Under the pieces are notes generated by a model, which did not search any database, had not been told where the DNA came from, and saw only the letters and a list, made by a program, of their open reading frames with translations. The position numbers and the translations under genes are program-made. From an uncultured Sutterella sp. (GTDB lineage Bacteria > Pseudomonadota > Gammaproteobacteria > Burkholderiales > Burkholderiaceae_F), in the NCBI GenBank assembly GCA_949287305.1, contig CASEFX010000017.1:1-39957 (forward strand): a stretch of 39,957 nucleotides of DNA, given 5' to 3'. Shown in pieces: positions 6,212 through 14,895 of the stretch (position 1 is the stretch's first letter; the number at the start of each line of letters is the position of its first letter).

Positions 6212-8527
6212 GTGACGATTACAAAACTCACCAAGTTCAGTACCGCGTTTTTCGCGGCCCTCGCCCTGGCGGGCACCGCTTCGGCCTTCACGATCTCGGA
6301 CATCCGCGTCGAAGGCGTGGTGCGAACCGAGCCGGGCACCGTGTTCTCGCACCTTCCCTTTCGCGTAGGCGACGAGTTCACGACCGAAAAGGGCACGCGC
6401 GCGATCCATTCGCTTTATTCCTCGGGTCTTTTCCGCGACGTCTCGCTCGCGCAGGACGGCGACGTCCTCGTCGTGCGCATCGTCGAACGTCCGGCCGTGG
6501 CCGCGATTGAAACGCACGGGATCAAGGCCTTCGACAGCGAAGCCGTGGAAACGAGTCTGCGCGACGTCGGCATGGCCGAAGGCCGCATCTTCGACCAGGC
6601 GACGCTCGACCGCGCCGACCAGGAACTGCGCCGCCAGTACCTCGCGCAGGGCTACTACGGCGTCGACATCAAGACGACCGTGACGCCGCTCGAGCGCAAC
6701 CGCGTGCGCATCACGATCAACGTCGACGAAGGGAAGGCCTCCTCGATCGCCGAAATCCGCATGGTCGGCAACGAAACCTTCGAAACGGAGGAACTGCTCG
6801 ACCTCATGCAGTTGGGCACCCCGAACTGGATTTCGTGGTACACGAAGCGCGACCTCTACTCGCGTGAAAAGCTCGCGGCGGACATGGAATCGATCCGCTC
6901 CTTCTATCTCAATCAGGGCTACCTCGACTTCCGCATCGACTCGGTGCAGGTCTCGATCGCCCCGAACAAGTCCGACGTCTACGTCGCGATCAACATGACG
7001 GAAGGCGAGCAGTACACGATCAACGACGTGCGCCTCACGGGCGACCTCCTCGGGATCGACGAAGAGCTCCAGAAGCTCGTGACGCTCCAGAAGGGAACGC
7101 TCTACAACGCCGAAGAGGTGAAGAACGTCTCGACGGCCATTCAGGACAAGCTCTCGACCTTGGGCTACGCCTTCGCGACGGCGAACGCCAATCCGGTTTC
7201 CGACCGCGACGCCCGCACGGTGGACATCGTCTACACCGTCGACCCGGGCCGCCGCGCCTACGTGCGCCGCGTGAACATCACCGGCAACAGCCGCACGAAG
7301 GACGAAGTGATCCGCCGTGAAGTCCGTCAGTACGAATCGGCCTGGTTCGACAGCGACAAGGTGAAGCTCTCGCGCGACCGCATCGACCGACTCGGCTACT
7401 TCGACTCGGTGACGGCCGATCCGGTGCCGGTTCCGGGCACGCGCGACCAGGTGGACCTCGACATCAAGGTGAAGGAACGTCCGACGGGCTCGATCTCGCT
7501 CGGTGCGGGCTACTCCACGTCCGAAGGCATCATTCTTTCGGCGGGCTTCGCGCAGAACAACGTCTTCGGTACAGGGAACTCGATCTCGGTCGACGTGAAC
7601 ACTTCGAAGTCGCAGCGCACCTACGCTCTCTCGGTCGTCGAACCGTACATCACGCCGGAAGGCCTCTCGCGCTCCTACGACCTCTATACCCGCCGCGTCG
7701 ACCTGGAAGAACTCGACGTTGCCGACGTCGAGTACGAAACGACCGGTGCGGGCATCGCCTGGGGCATTCCGTTCACCGAAACGGACCGCGTGTTCTTGGG
7801 CGGCCGCATCGAACGCACGAAGGTGATGACGAACGCCAATTCGCCGCAACGCTATCAGACCTACCGCGACGAATTCGGCAAGGATCCGCTCTCCTTTGCG
7901 CTGACCCTCGGTTGGTCGCGCGACTCGCGCGACAACTCGCTCGCTCCGACGCGCGGCGTCTACCAGCGCCTGAACGGTGAATTCGCTCTGCCGGGTCTCG
8001 ACATCGAATACTACAAGTTCACGTATCAGTATCAGCACTTCCTGCCTCTTTCCAAGACCTGGACACTCGCCTTCAACACCGAATTCGGTTGGGGCGACAC
8101 CTATGGCAGCACCACGATGTTCCCGTTCTTCAAGAACTACTACGCGGGCGGCATCGGTTCGGTGCGCGGCTTCGAATCGGGCTCCCTCGGGCCTCAGGAT
8201 ACGAACGGCGACAACTTGGGCGGCGACCGCAAGTGGACGGGCTCTCTTGAACTCCTCGCTCCGCTTCCGGGCGGCGACCGTACGCTGCGTATCTTCGGCT
8301 TCCTCGACTTCGGTTCGGTCTGGGGTTACGAAGGCTACATGGACGGCAGCAACATCCGTTACCGTCGTTCCGACATGAGCCTCTCCGACCTCCGTTATTC
8401 GACGGGTATCGGCATCGCGTGGATTTCGCCCCTCGGGCCCTTGAAGTTCTCGATTGCCGCGCCGTTGAACGACAAGGAAGGCGACGACATTCAGCGCTTC
8501 CAGTTCCAGATCGGCACGGGCTTCTGA
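6212..8527 (+). CDS. bamA: Outer membrane protein assembly factor BamA
   Basis: Central subunit of the BAM complex that folds beta-barrel proteins into the outer membrane. The 771-residue product has a signal peptide ending near ASA (residues 24-26), five POTRA domains over roughly residues 27-420, and a 16-strand Omp85 barrel. The barrel contains the conserved VRGFESGSLGP segment (loop 6) and ends in an aromatic C-terminal strand (FQIGTGF). The start is GTG at 6212, preceded by AGAGAG. No in-frame ATG leaves an intact signal peptide. skp and lpxD follow as expected. Confidence 0.97.
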   Translation: MTITKLTKFSTAFFAALALAGTASAFTISDIRVEGVVRTEPGTVFSHLPFRVGDEFTTEKGTRAIHSLYSSGLFRDVSLAQDGDVLVVRIVERPAVAAIETHGIKAFDSEAVETSLRDVGMAEGRIFDQATLDRADQELRRQYLAQGYYGVDIKTTVTPLERNRVRITINVDEGKASSIAEIRMVGNETFETEELLDLMQLGTPNWISWYTKRDLYSREKLAADMESIRSFYLNQGYLDFRIDSVQVSIAPNKSDVYVAINMTEGEQYTINDVRLTGDLLGIDEELQKLVTLQKGTLYNAEEVKNVSTAIQDKLSTLGYAFATANANPVSDRDARTVDIVYTVDPGRRAYVRRVNITGNSRTKDEVIRREVRQYESAWFDSDKVKLSRDRIDRLGYFDSVTADPVPVPGTRDQVDLDIKVKERPTGSISLGAGYSTSEGIILSAGFAQNNVFGTGNSISVDVNTSKSQRTYALSVVEPYITPEGLSRSYDLYTRRVDLEELDVADVEYETTGAGIAWGIPFTETDRVFLGGRIERTKVMTNANSPQRYQTYRDEFGKDPLSFALTLGWSRDSRDNSLAPTRGVYQRLNGEFALPGLDIEYYKFTYQYQHFLPLSKTWTLAFNTEFGWGDTYGSTTMFPFFKNYYAGGIGSVRGFESGSLGPQDTNGDNLGGDRKWTGSLELLAPLPGGDRTLRIFGFLDFGSVWGYEGYMDGSNIRYRRSDMSLSDLRYSTGIGIAWISPLGPLKFSIAAPLNDKEGDDIQRFQFQIGTGF

Positions 8528-8532
8528 TCGTT

Positions 8533-8565
8533 CGGGCGGGAGCCTCTCCCGCCCGTCATTCTTTT
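8533..8565 (+). terminator. Strong GC hairpin between bamA and ompH
   Basis: CGGGCGGGAG (8533-8542), loop CCT, CTCCCGCCCG (8546-8555): a perfect 10-bp stem followed by TCATTCTTTT. It ends just before the ompH start, so it could attenuate read-through or stabilise the bamA 3' end. Confidence 0.5.
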
Positions 8566-8578
8566 CGTGAGCATGGCT

Positions 8579-9127
8579 ATGACTCGATTCTCCCTTACGC
8601 GTGCGGTGGTGACGGGCGCCGTCGCCGCCTCCGTCGCTCTGGCCTCGGCCGGGGCGTTCGCGCAGAACGACCTCAAGATCGGGGTCGTGAGCCTCGAGCG
8701 GATTCTCCGCGACGCCAAGGTCGCGCAGATCGCAAGCGACCGTCTGAACGCCGAAGGGCGTGAGCGTCAAGACGAAATCGAGGCCATGACGCGCCGCTTC
8801 AAGCAGCGTCTCGAGCGCTTCGAAAAGGAAGCGCCCTCCATGACCGAATCCGAGCGCGTCGCCGAACGCCGTGCCCTGGCCGAAACGGAGCGCGACATCA
8901 CGCGCCGCAACCGCGAGGCCCGCGACGAATTCAATCAGCGCCGCAACGAAGAGGTGATGCTTCTGCAGAGCCGCGCCGCGCGGGTCGTTCAGGACATCGC
9001 CAAGGCGGAGAAGTTCGATCTCGTGCTCTACGAATACTTCTACGCGAGCGATCGGGTGGATTTGACGAAGCGCGTGATCGACATCCTCGACAAGGACGTC
9101 GCAGACGGCAAGAAGACGACCAAATAA
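8579..9127 (+). CDS. skp: OmpH/Skp family periplasmic chaperone
   Basis: Periplasmic chaperone that holds unfolded outer-membrane proteins for the BAM complex. The protein of about 182 residues has a Sec signal peptide ending near AFAQ, then LKIGVVSLERIL, typical of the OmpH N-terminus. A long charged coiled-coil of about 100 residues rich in R, E, K and Q forms the Skp tentacle, and the chain returns to a small C-terminal core (IAKAEKFDLVLYE). Three in-frame starts are close together (GTG 8567, ATG 8573, ATG 8579). I favour 8579 because GTGAG lies at a workable distance before it; the choice does not affect the mature protein. Confidence 0.9.
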   Translation: MTRFSLTRAVVTGAVAASVALASAGAFAQNDLKIGVVSLERILRDAKVAQIASDRLNAEGRERQDEIEAMTRRFKQRLERFEKEAPSMTESERVAERRALAETERDITRRNREARDEFNQRRNEEVMLLQSRAARVVQDIAKAEKFDLVLYEYFYASDRVDLTKRVIDILDKDVADGKKTTK

Positions 9128-9138
9128 CGGCATCTCGC

Positions 9139-9166
9139 AGGTCCGCTCGAAAGTAACGGCGGACCT
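9139..9166 (+). terminator. Hairpin between skp and lpxD
   Basis: AGGTCCGC (9139-9146) pairs with GCGGACCT (9159-9166), an 8-bp stem with a 12-nt loop and only a short T-rich tail. It is probably a processing or stabilising hairpin in a shared transcript rather than a full terminator. Confidence 0.35.
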
Positions 9167-9187
9167 TCGCATTTTGGGAGATACAAC

Positions 9188-10258
9188 ATGAAATTTCCGA
9201 GCAGCAAACTCGTCGAAATGGTTCTCGAGCGCTCCGGCGGTCGACTGAAGATGAATTTGACGGGCGGCGACCCTGAAGTTTCTCGCTTCATGCCTCCGCA
9301 GGCGGCGGGCGAGGGAGACATCAGCTTCCTCACGGACCCCGCCTACGCCGAGGCGATGAAGGCCTCGAAGGCGGCGCTTCTGGTGCTGCGCGAAAAGGAC
9401 GCCGCCGCGCTCTGGGGCGAGAAGGCCCCCGAACGTGCGGTGCTCTATTGCGACAATCCCTACGCCTTCTTCGCGTTTGCGTCGCAGATCTTCTTCCCGG
9501 CCGTCTCGGGCGAAACCGGGATCGATCCGCGTGCGGACGTTTCGCCCGAAGCGAACGTTCACCCCGACGCCCTCATTGAAGCCTTCGCCGTCGTGAAGGC
9601 GGGCGCGACCATCGGCGCGCGCACCGTCGTGAAGTCGGGCGCCTACGTCGACTACGGCGCGCAGGTGGGCGAAGACGTGATTCTGCAGCCCCGCGCCTAC
9701 GTGGGACCCGCCACGGTCGTGGGCGACCGCTCGATCCTGCAGCCCGGCGCCGTCGTCGGCGCCGACGGCTTCGGCTTTGCGCCCTTCCTCGGCGAATGGG
9801 TGAAGATCCCGCAGGTGGGCCGCGTCGTGCTCGGCACCGACGTCGAAGTGGGGAGCAACACCACGATCGACCGCGGCGCGCTCGCCGACACCGAAGTGGG
9901 CGACGGCACGAAGCTTGACAACCTCATTCAGCTCGGCCACAACGACAAGATCGGCAAGCACTGCGTCATGGCCGCCAACGTCGGCATCGCCGGCTCGACC
10001 ACCGTGGGCGACCACTGCATGATCGGCGGCGCCGCCATGATCAACGGCCACATCACGATTCCTTCGGGCTCGAACGTGGGTCCGGCCACGGCCATCACGG
10101 GCTGGGGGAAGGAACCGATGACGAAGACGGGCTTCTATCCGGCGCTCGATCCGAAGAACTTCGCTCTCACGGCGGCTTCGATTTCGCGTCTCCCCGAAAT
10201 GCGCAAGCAGCTTCGCGAACTCGCCCGCGCCGTCAAGGCGCTGGAAGAGAAGGCCTGA
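9188..10258 (+). CDS. lpxD: UDP-3-O-acylglucosamine N-acyltransferase
   Basis: Third step of lipid A synthesis: transfers a hydroxyacyl chain from acyl-ACP to UDP-3-O-acylglucosamine. The 356-residue protein has a uridine-binding N-terminal domain (residues 1-110) and a long left-handed beta-helix of hexapeptide repeats (about 115-310). The catalytic-histidine segment [11 protein letters not shown] falls at about residue 240, and a C-terminal helix ends KALEEKA. The ATG at 9188 follows GGGAG. In most relatives fabZ and lpxA come next. Here the operon is closed by a terminator and a reverse-strand brnQ lies before fabZ. Confidence 0.96.
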   Translation: MKFPSSKLVEMVLERSGGRLKMNLTGGDPEVSRFMPPQAAGEGDISFLTDPAYAEAMKASKAALLVLREKDAAALWGEKAPERAVLYCDNPYAFFAFASQIFFPAVSGETGIDPRADVSPEANVHPDALIEAFAVVKAGATIGARTVVKSGAYVDYGAQVGEDVILQPRAYVGPATVVGDRSILQPGAVVGADGFGFAPFLGEWVKIPQVGRVVLGTDVEVGSNTTIDRGALADTEVGDGTKLDNLIQLGHNDKIGKHCVMAANVGIAGSTTVGDHCMIGGAAMINGHITIPSGSNVGPATAITGWGKEPMTKTGFYPALDPKNFALTAASISRLPEMRKQLRELARAVKALEEKA

Positions 10259-10336
10259 TCCCGATAAGAACGAGGTGAGCCTCCTGCGGGAAGCTCACTC
10301 GGCGCAACGCGCTCGTGCCGCGGGCACGCAAAAACT

Positions 10337-10366
10337 GAGGCCGCCCATTCGGGCGGCCTCGTGCTT
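10337..10366. terminator. Bidirectional terminator between lpxD and brnQ
   Basis: GAGGCCGCCC (10337-10346), loop ATTC, GGGCGGCCTC (10351-10360): a perfect 10-bp stem. The forward tail is GTGCTTTT; on the reverse strand the stem is followed by AGTTTTTG. It serves two convergent genes. Confidence 0.85.
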
Positions 10367-10382
10367 TTCGGTCAATCTCGTT

Positions 10383-11717
10383 TTAGGGCTGCGCCGGGCC
10401 CTTCGTGAGCGACTTGTGGATCAGGCCGATGATGAAGCCCACCAAGGCGAAGGGGATCCAGCCGAGACCGTAGGTGTGAAGCGGCACCCAGTTCGCAAGG
10501 ATGGCTTCGAGTCCGCCCATGGCGATCTTGGCCGTCTGCAGACCGTTGTAGGTCGCCATCACGAAGGTGAAGCCGATCGTCCACGCCCACACGCAGCGGC
10601 GGCCGCCGATCTTGTTGTGGAGGAGCGACAGAATGACGAGCGCCACGCAAAGGGGGTAGAGGAACATCAGCACGGGAATCGTCGAGACGATGATCGTCTT
10701 CAACCCGAAGAGACCGATGAGGTAGGAGATCACCGAGAAGATGACGACCCAGACCTTATAGGGGAGGCGTCCTTTCGCAAGATTGAAGAAGTGCGCCGAC
10801 GTGCAGCTGATGAGGCCGATCGCGGTCGTCATGCAGGCGAGAATCACCATGACGGAGAGAAGGACCGCGCCGCCGCTGCCGAAAAGAAGCTGAGCACTCA
10901 AGGCCAGGATCGGAGCGCCGGTATCCTGCACGCCGATGGCGGTCACGCTTTCGGCGCCCACCTTGGCGATGAAGATGTAGATGATCGCGAGCAAGGGGCC
11001 GGCGACCATGGCCGCCTTGAAGACTTCGCGGGCGATGTCGGACTGCTTCGTGAAGCCCGACTCGCGCACGGCGCCGATGGCGAGGCTGCCGAAGATGAGG
11101 GCCGCAATGGCGTCAAGCGTGTTGTAGCCGTCCAGGAAGCCCTGAACCGTCGCCATGAAGGGCGTGGCGTAGGGAGCGGCCGGCGCCTGGGGTTCGCCCA
11201 TCGGAGCGAGGCAGCTCTGCACGATGAAGATCGCGAGCGAAAGGACGAGAAGCGGGGTCAAAATCTTGCCCACACGGTCGACAAGCTTCGAAGGCGACGC
11301 GGAAAGCCAACCCGCAACGACGAAGAAAACGGCGAGGAAGACGGGCATGCCGACTTCGAGTTGCGAGGGATCGAGGAAGGGCGCGATGCCGATTTCCCAG
11401 GAAACGGTGCCGGTTCGGGGTACGGCAAAGCAGGGACCGATGGCGAGAATGCAGACGTTGGCATAAAAGGCACCGAACCAGGGGTGCACGCGGCTGCCGA
11501 TTTCCTGCAGCCCCGGCAGACCCGAGTAGCCGACCGCCACGAGCGTAAGGAGCGGGAGTCCGACGCCGGTAATGCAAAAGCCCAAAACCGCCCACCAGAC
11601 TTCCGTGCCGGAGGCCTGGCCCATGGAGGCGGGGAAAATCAGATTGCCCGCGCCGAAAAAGAGCGCGAAGAGCATGAGACCGATGGGGATGAATCTTGTT
11701 TTAGAGGGGGACTCCAT
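10383..11717 (-). CDS. brnQ: Branched-chain amino acid transporter BrnQ (LIVCS family)
   Basis: Inner-membrane cation-coupled carrier for leucine, isoleucine and valine. The 444-residue protein is almost entirely hydrophobic, with about 12 predicted membrane helices. It carries the family N-terminal signature FALFFGAGNLIFPASMG at about residues 18-34. The ATG at 11717 is preceded by AAAGGTG. It is transcribed against its neighbours and ends at the shared terminator at 10337-10366. It interrupts the usual lpxD-fabZ linkage, which suggests insertion or rearrangement in this lineage; base composition does not stand out. Confidence 0.94.
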   Translation of the reverse strand: MESPSKTRFIPIGLMLFALFFGAGNLIFPASMGQASGTEVWWAVLGFCITGVGLPLLTLVAVGYSGLPGLQEIGSRVHPWFGAFYANVCILAIGPCFAVPRTGTVSWEIGIAPFLDPSQLEVGMPVFLAVFFVVAGWLSASPSKLVDRVGKILTPLLVLSLAIFIVQSCLAPMGEPQAPAAPYATPFMATVQGFLDGYNTLDAIAALIFGSLAIGAVRESGFTKQSDIAREVFKAAMVAGPLLAIIYIFIAKVGAESVTAIGVQDTGAPILALSAQLLFGSGGAVLLSVMVILACMTTAIGLISCTSAHFFNLAKGRLPYKVWVVIFSVISYLIGLFGLKTIIVSTIPVLMFLYPLCVALVILSLLHNKIGGRRCVWAWTIGFTFVMATYNGLQTAKIAMGGLEAILANWVPLHTYGLGWIPFALVGFIIGLIHKSLTKGPAQP

Positions 11718-12332
11718 GGATGCACCTTTTGTTTTGCTGTTTTCTTGCTTACCAGTCGGAACGGGTCGAGGAGCACCCGCGCCGACTCCATTCTTTCTGT
11801 ATACATCAAAGTTCTTCCTGAAATTTCGAATAAATGCAGAAATTTTGTCTGACTAATATGAAGTGCCTAGATCGAATAAGACGACGTTTTTAATGTTGAA
11901 TTTTTATAATCGATTGCACGGCAGGTAAGAACGGAAATAAACGTTCGTCGGAACTTGTCGGTGCATTGAAAACTTTTTCGCAAGGTGCCGAGCGATCCTT
12001 GTAATGCAGAAATATTCGAAATCGCCTAGGAAGTTCTGCTTAGAACGAGTCGTTTCGCATGCGGTCGACCTGAGGGCTGCGCTGCAGACGCATGTCCGAA
12101 GACCGGCGATCGCACCGAAGCAATGCCCGCAGGATCCGTCTCCGCGTGTGCGGACCCGTGATACGCCCCCAATGGGCGGGCAAAATGGGCACAGGCTAAT
12201 CCGTAGGTCCGAAGCCACTTTTCACACGAAGTCCTTCGATTCGTGGCACACTAACACCCGAACTCTTCGGGACGAACGCACGGTCGTCCCGAAGCCATTT
12301 GAACGATTTCACATTTTCTTTTCGGCATTACG
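11718..12332. other. Long intergenic region between divergent brnQ and fabZ
   Basis: About 615 nt with no convincing gene. The half nearest brnQ is clearly AT-richer and contains TATAAT at 11905-11910 without a good -35. A perfect 11-bp hairpin, CTTCGGGACGA (12265-12275) with TCGTCCCGAAG (12284-12294), lies 38 nt before the fabZ start and is followed by a T-rich stretch. A smaller CACGAA/TTCGTG stem precedes it. These may shape the fabZ leader. I find no known riboswitch consensus. Confidence 0.5.
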
Positions 12333-12800
12333 ATGACGACCAAGTTTGACATCACCGACATCATGGACATGCTCCCCCACCGCTACCCGTTCCTCCTGAT
12401 CGACCGGGTGGTGGAGCTTTCCGACGACCTCAACCGCGTCGTGGTGATCAAGAACGTGACGGTGAACGAACCGCAGTTCACGGGCCACTTCCCGCAGGTT
12501 CCCGTGATGCCCGGCGTCCTCATCATTGAAGCCATGGCCCAGGCCTGCGCCATCATGGCGCTTGCGCGTCTCCCCGAAGACGTGGACCGCAAGAACAGCC
12601 TCTTCTACTTCGCCGGCATCGACAACGCCCGCTTCAAGCGCGTCGTGCAGCCTGGCGACCAGCTCGTGATCGAAGGTCGCTTCATCCGTCAGAAGCTCGG
12701 TCTCGGCGTCTTCGAAGCCGAAGCCAAGGTCGACGGCAAGGTTGCCGCCTCCGCCACGATGATGTGCGCCTACCGCCCGAAGCCCGCCAAGGCCCAGTAA
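12333..12800 (+). CDS. fabZ: 3-hydroxyacyl-ACP dehydratase FabZ
   Basis: Dehydrates 3-hydroxyacyl-ACP in type II fatty acid synthesis; competition with LpxA/LpxD for 3-hydroxyacyl-ACP balances lipid A against phospholipid. The 155-residue hot-dog-fold protein has HRYPFLLIDRV at 16-26 and the catalytic signature GHFPQVPVMPGVLIIEAMAQ with H52 and E66. The ATG at 12333 is supported by homology. fabZ stands alone here: lpxD is 2 kb upstream beyond brnQ, and downstream comes a terminator and ribB instead of lpxA. Confidence 0.96.
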   Translation: MTTKFDITDIMDMLPHRYPFLLIDRVVELSDDLNRVVVIKNVTVNEPQFTGHFPQVPVMPGVLIIEAMAQACAIMALARLPEDVDRKNSLFYFAGIDNARFKRVVQPGDQLVIEGRFIRQKLGLGVFEAEAKVDGKVAASATMMCAYRPKPAKAQ

Positions 12801-12865
12801 TTCCGCGCCATCCGCGGAGAGGGGCTGGAATTGCCCCTCCAATTGCCCATCCAGGCGACAGAACC

Positions 12866-12901
12866 AAGCCCTCCAAGAGTTTTTTTCTTCGGAGGGCTTT
12901 T
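12866..12901 (+). terminator. fabZ terminator
   Basis: AAGCCCTCC (12866-12874) pairs with GGAGGGCTT (12891-12899), followed by TT; the loop holds a T7 run. Just upstream, GAGGGGC/GCCCCTC (12819-12825/12833-12839) forms another hairpin. The rest of the 350-nt gap up to ribB (12902-13151) shows no gene. A TACAAT -10-like hexamer lies at 13116-13121, but no clear -35 and no FMN riboswitch motif. Confidence 0.75.
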
Positions 12902-13151
12902 GCTATTTCCTGCGGTTCAAACGGAATCGGTCGTTCCCGATCGATCTTCCAGGGCGACGTCGGCAAGTCGTTCGGTGTCAAGTCGGGGCGACCGCCATGT
13001 GCGCCGCGCGGGGTGGCGATGTTTCGGTCGACGTTGGGTGATAACCGAGAGCATAAAGATTTCGTTTAGTCACAAGAAAGCTCTGAAAGCGAAGAGGCAG
13101 GCGAAGGAAATTCCGTACAATGCAGGTTTTCTTGATTTCTGAAGGACAACG

Positions 13152-13805
13152 ATGGAAAAGACCGAACTGACGCTCGAAGATTTCGGACGCGATTCGATCG
13201 AACGCATGGAAAAGGCCCTCGAGCGCTTTGCGCGCGGGGAAGGCCTCTGCGTGGTGGACGACGAAGACCGTGAAAACGAGGGCGACCTCATTTTCAGCGC
13301 CGAACACCTCACCAAAGAACAGGTGGCGCAGATGATCCGCGACTGCTCGGGGATCGTGTGCGTGTGCCTCACGGAAGAGGCCTGCGACCGCATGGAACTC
13401 CCCCCGATGGTGGCGGACAACACCAATACGCAGGGGACCGCCTTCACGGTGGCGATCGAAGCCGCCGAAGGCGTGACGACGGGCGTGAGCGCGCACGACC
13501 GGCTCCTCACGATCAAGGCCGCGGCCAATCCCGAAGGGAAGCCCTCGGACCTTCGCCGTCCCGGCCACGTCTATCCGCTTCGCGCGCGAAAGGGCGGCAC
13601 CCTCGTTCGCCGCGGTCATACGGAATCCTCCATCGACCTCTGCCGTCTCTCGGGCCTTCACGAGGCCGGGGTGCTCTGCGAACTCATGAACCCCGACGGA
13701 ACGATGATGCGTCTTCCCGAAGTGGCCCGCTACGCCAAGGACCACGACATGATGCTCATCTCGGTCGAGGACATCGTCGCCTACCGCCGCGCGAAGGGAC
13801 TTTGA
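13152..13805 (+). CDS. ribB: 3,4-dihydroxy-2-butanone 4-phosphate synthase
   Basis: Makes the four-carbon riboflavin precursor and formate from ribulose 5-phosphate in the cytosol. At 217 residues it is the stand-alone RibB, equal in length to E. coli RibB and without a fused GTP cyclohydrolase II. The active-site loop [10 protein letters not shown] is at 36-45, and the later THDR-like (SAHDR) and RRGHTE segments complete the metal/substrate site. The start ATG follows GAAGGA by 5 bp. It is its own transcription unit, ending in the hairpin at 13818-13843. Confidence 0.95.
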   Translation: MEKTELTLEDFGRDSIERMEKALERFARGEGLCVVDDEDRENEGDLIFSAEHLTKEQVAQMIRDCSGIVCVCLTEEACDRMELPPMVADNTNTQGTAFTVAIEAAEGVTTGVSAHDRLLTIKAAANPEGKPSDLRRPGHVYPLRARKGGTLVRRGHTESSIDLCRLSGLHEAGVLCELMNPDGTMMRLPEVARYAKDHDMMLISVEDIVAYRRAKGL

Positions 13806-13817
13806 TGTCCCGACGCC

Positions 13818-13843
13818 TTGCCGCCCGAACTTTCGGGCGGCAA
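13818..13843 (+). terminator. Hairpin after ribB
   Basis: TTGCCGCCCGA (13818-13828), loop ACTT, TCGGGCGGCAA (13833-13843): a perfect 11-bp stem without a T tract. It probably marks the 3' end of ribB. Confidence 0.5.
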
Positions 13844-13890
13844 AGTGCGAGAATGAGAGGCGACCGCCTCTCTTTCCTTTCAACTTCGTC

Positions 13891-14304
13891 ATGCGAATCA
13901 AAGAGCTCTCCCAACTCTCGGGCATGGCCGCTTCGGCCATCCGTTTCTACGAGGACGAAGGACTTCTTCCGCCCGTCCGCCGCAGCGACAACGGCTACCG
14001 CAGCTACGGAAACGATCATGTGGAGCGTCTGCGCTTCATTCAGCGCTGCCGTTCGCTCGACATGTCGCTCGAAGACATCCGCAGGATGACGGGACTTCTC
14101 TTTCAGAACCTCGAGGCGGATCCCGACGAAGTGCACGACATCGTCGAGGAGCAGCTCGCCGTCGTCGACCGCCGCATCGCCGAACTCAATCTCATGCGCG
14201 GCGAACTTCTTTCGCTTCTCGACCGCTGTCACCACGGGCATCATCACGCCTCGGGCGAAGTCTGCGGCGTGGTCGACGCGCTTCGCCGTGAAACTCAACC
14301 CTGA
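13891..14304 (+). CDS. MerR-family regulator with His/Cys-rich C-terminus (CadR/PbrR-like)
   Basis: The 137-residue protein has the MerR winged helix-turn-helix at the N-terminus (IKELSQLSG...AIRFYEDEGLLPP, residues 3-28), GYRSYG at 35-40, and a dimerisation helix over about 80-112. The C-terminal tail reads CHHGHHHASGEVC (113-125). In CadR/PbrR-type regulators a C-terminal Cys/His tail binds divalent metals such as Cd, Pb or Zn; the cysteine those proteins carry near residue 77 is absent here, so the site differs. A small membrane protein starts 11 bp after its stop and is a candidate target. No metal transporter is in view. Confidence 0.82.
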   Translation: MRIKELSQLSGMAASAIRFYEDEGLLPPVRRSDNGYRSYGNDHVERLRFIQRCRSLDMSLEDIRRMTGLLFQNLEADPDEVHDIVEEQLAVVDRRIAELNLMRGELLSLLDRCHHGHHHASGEVCGVVDALRRETQP

Positions 14305-14315
14305 CGACAATCCCC

Positions 14316-14813
14316 GTGCCCAAGAACACAACAGAACTTTTCGGATTGCTGAGTTTCCTCGCGATCCTCGCGCTCTTTTTGCATTCCGTCTGGAAGTTTT
14401 CCCGCCGCTTTCCGAACGCGGACGACCGCGCGCCCACGGGCGTCGACGGAGGACTTCTGCTTCTCATGACGGGGTGCGTTACGCTCACCGTCTGGTTCGC
14501 CGCGACGATCGCGGCCCGTGCGCCCCTCTACGCCTCTCTCTCGGGCGTAGAACTCCTGTGGGCGGCGCTTCCCGAGGCGCTCTCGGGACTGGGCTTTCTC
14601 TGGGCGTCGCTTCGCATCGTGACGGGGCGAAAGCCTTCCGTCAAGACCGAGGTTGCGCTGGCGCTCCTCGCGGCGGGGCCCGTCGGCGCGGGGCTTCTTC
14701 CTGCGCTTCGCGGTGAGGCGAAGTGGGCGTTCACCCTCTCGATTTCGGTCTTCGCGCTCTGGGGAGTCTTTTACGTTCTGAAGAGCGTGCGCGCCCGCCA
14801 CGTTTTCGGGTGA
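14316..14813 (+). CDS. Small four-helix membrane protein (DUF2569-like)
   Basis: A 165-residue integral membrane protein with about four or five hydrophobic segments (near residues 7-25, 43-66, 78-102, 113-130 and 137-155). The pattern of a charged residue before a GGLLLL segment resembles DUF2569-type small membrane proteins, but that assignment is weak. The start is GTG at 14316, 11 bp after the MerR-family stop, so the two genes are probably cotranscribed. A role in a metal or stress response is only a guess from the neighbour. Confidence 0.65.
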   Translation: MPKNTTELFGLLSFLAILALFLHSVWKFSRRFPNADDRAPTGVDGGLLLLMTGCVTLTVWFAATIAARAPLYASLSGVELLWAALPEALSGLGFLWASLRIVTGRKPSVKTEVALALLAAGPVGAGLLPALRGEAKWAFTLSISVFALWGVFYVLKSVRARHVFG

Positions 14814-14841
14814 TCGAACGTCCTGTTTCTCCCCATATGCA

Positions 14842-14869
14842 AAGGGCCCCGGCGAAAACCGGGGCCCTT
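14842..14869. terminator. Terminator hairpin between convergent genes
   Basis: AAGGGCCCCGG (14842-14852) pairs with CCGGGGCCCTT (14859-14869), a perfect 11-bp stem with a CGAAAA loop. It lies between the forward membrane-protein gene and the reverse lipoprotein gene. Neither side has a long T run. Confidence 0.7.
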
Positions 14870-14895
14870 GTTGCAGATAGGTTTCGAAGGCGGTC

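Noticed and set aside
6191..10051. A 1286-codon open frame antisense to bamA, skp and lpxD
   Set aside because: It is the mirror of GC-rich coding DNA with biased third positions, has no recognisable domains and overlaps three well-supported genes.
10275..11852. 525-codon forward frame opposite brnQ
   Set aside because: Charged, repetitive composition and no domains; brnQ on the other strand has the transporter signature and about 12 membrane helices.
12801..13151. FMN riboswitch upstream of ribB
   Set aside because: The gap contains ordinary hairpins and the fabZ terminator but none of the conserved RFN-element segments.
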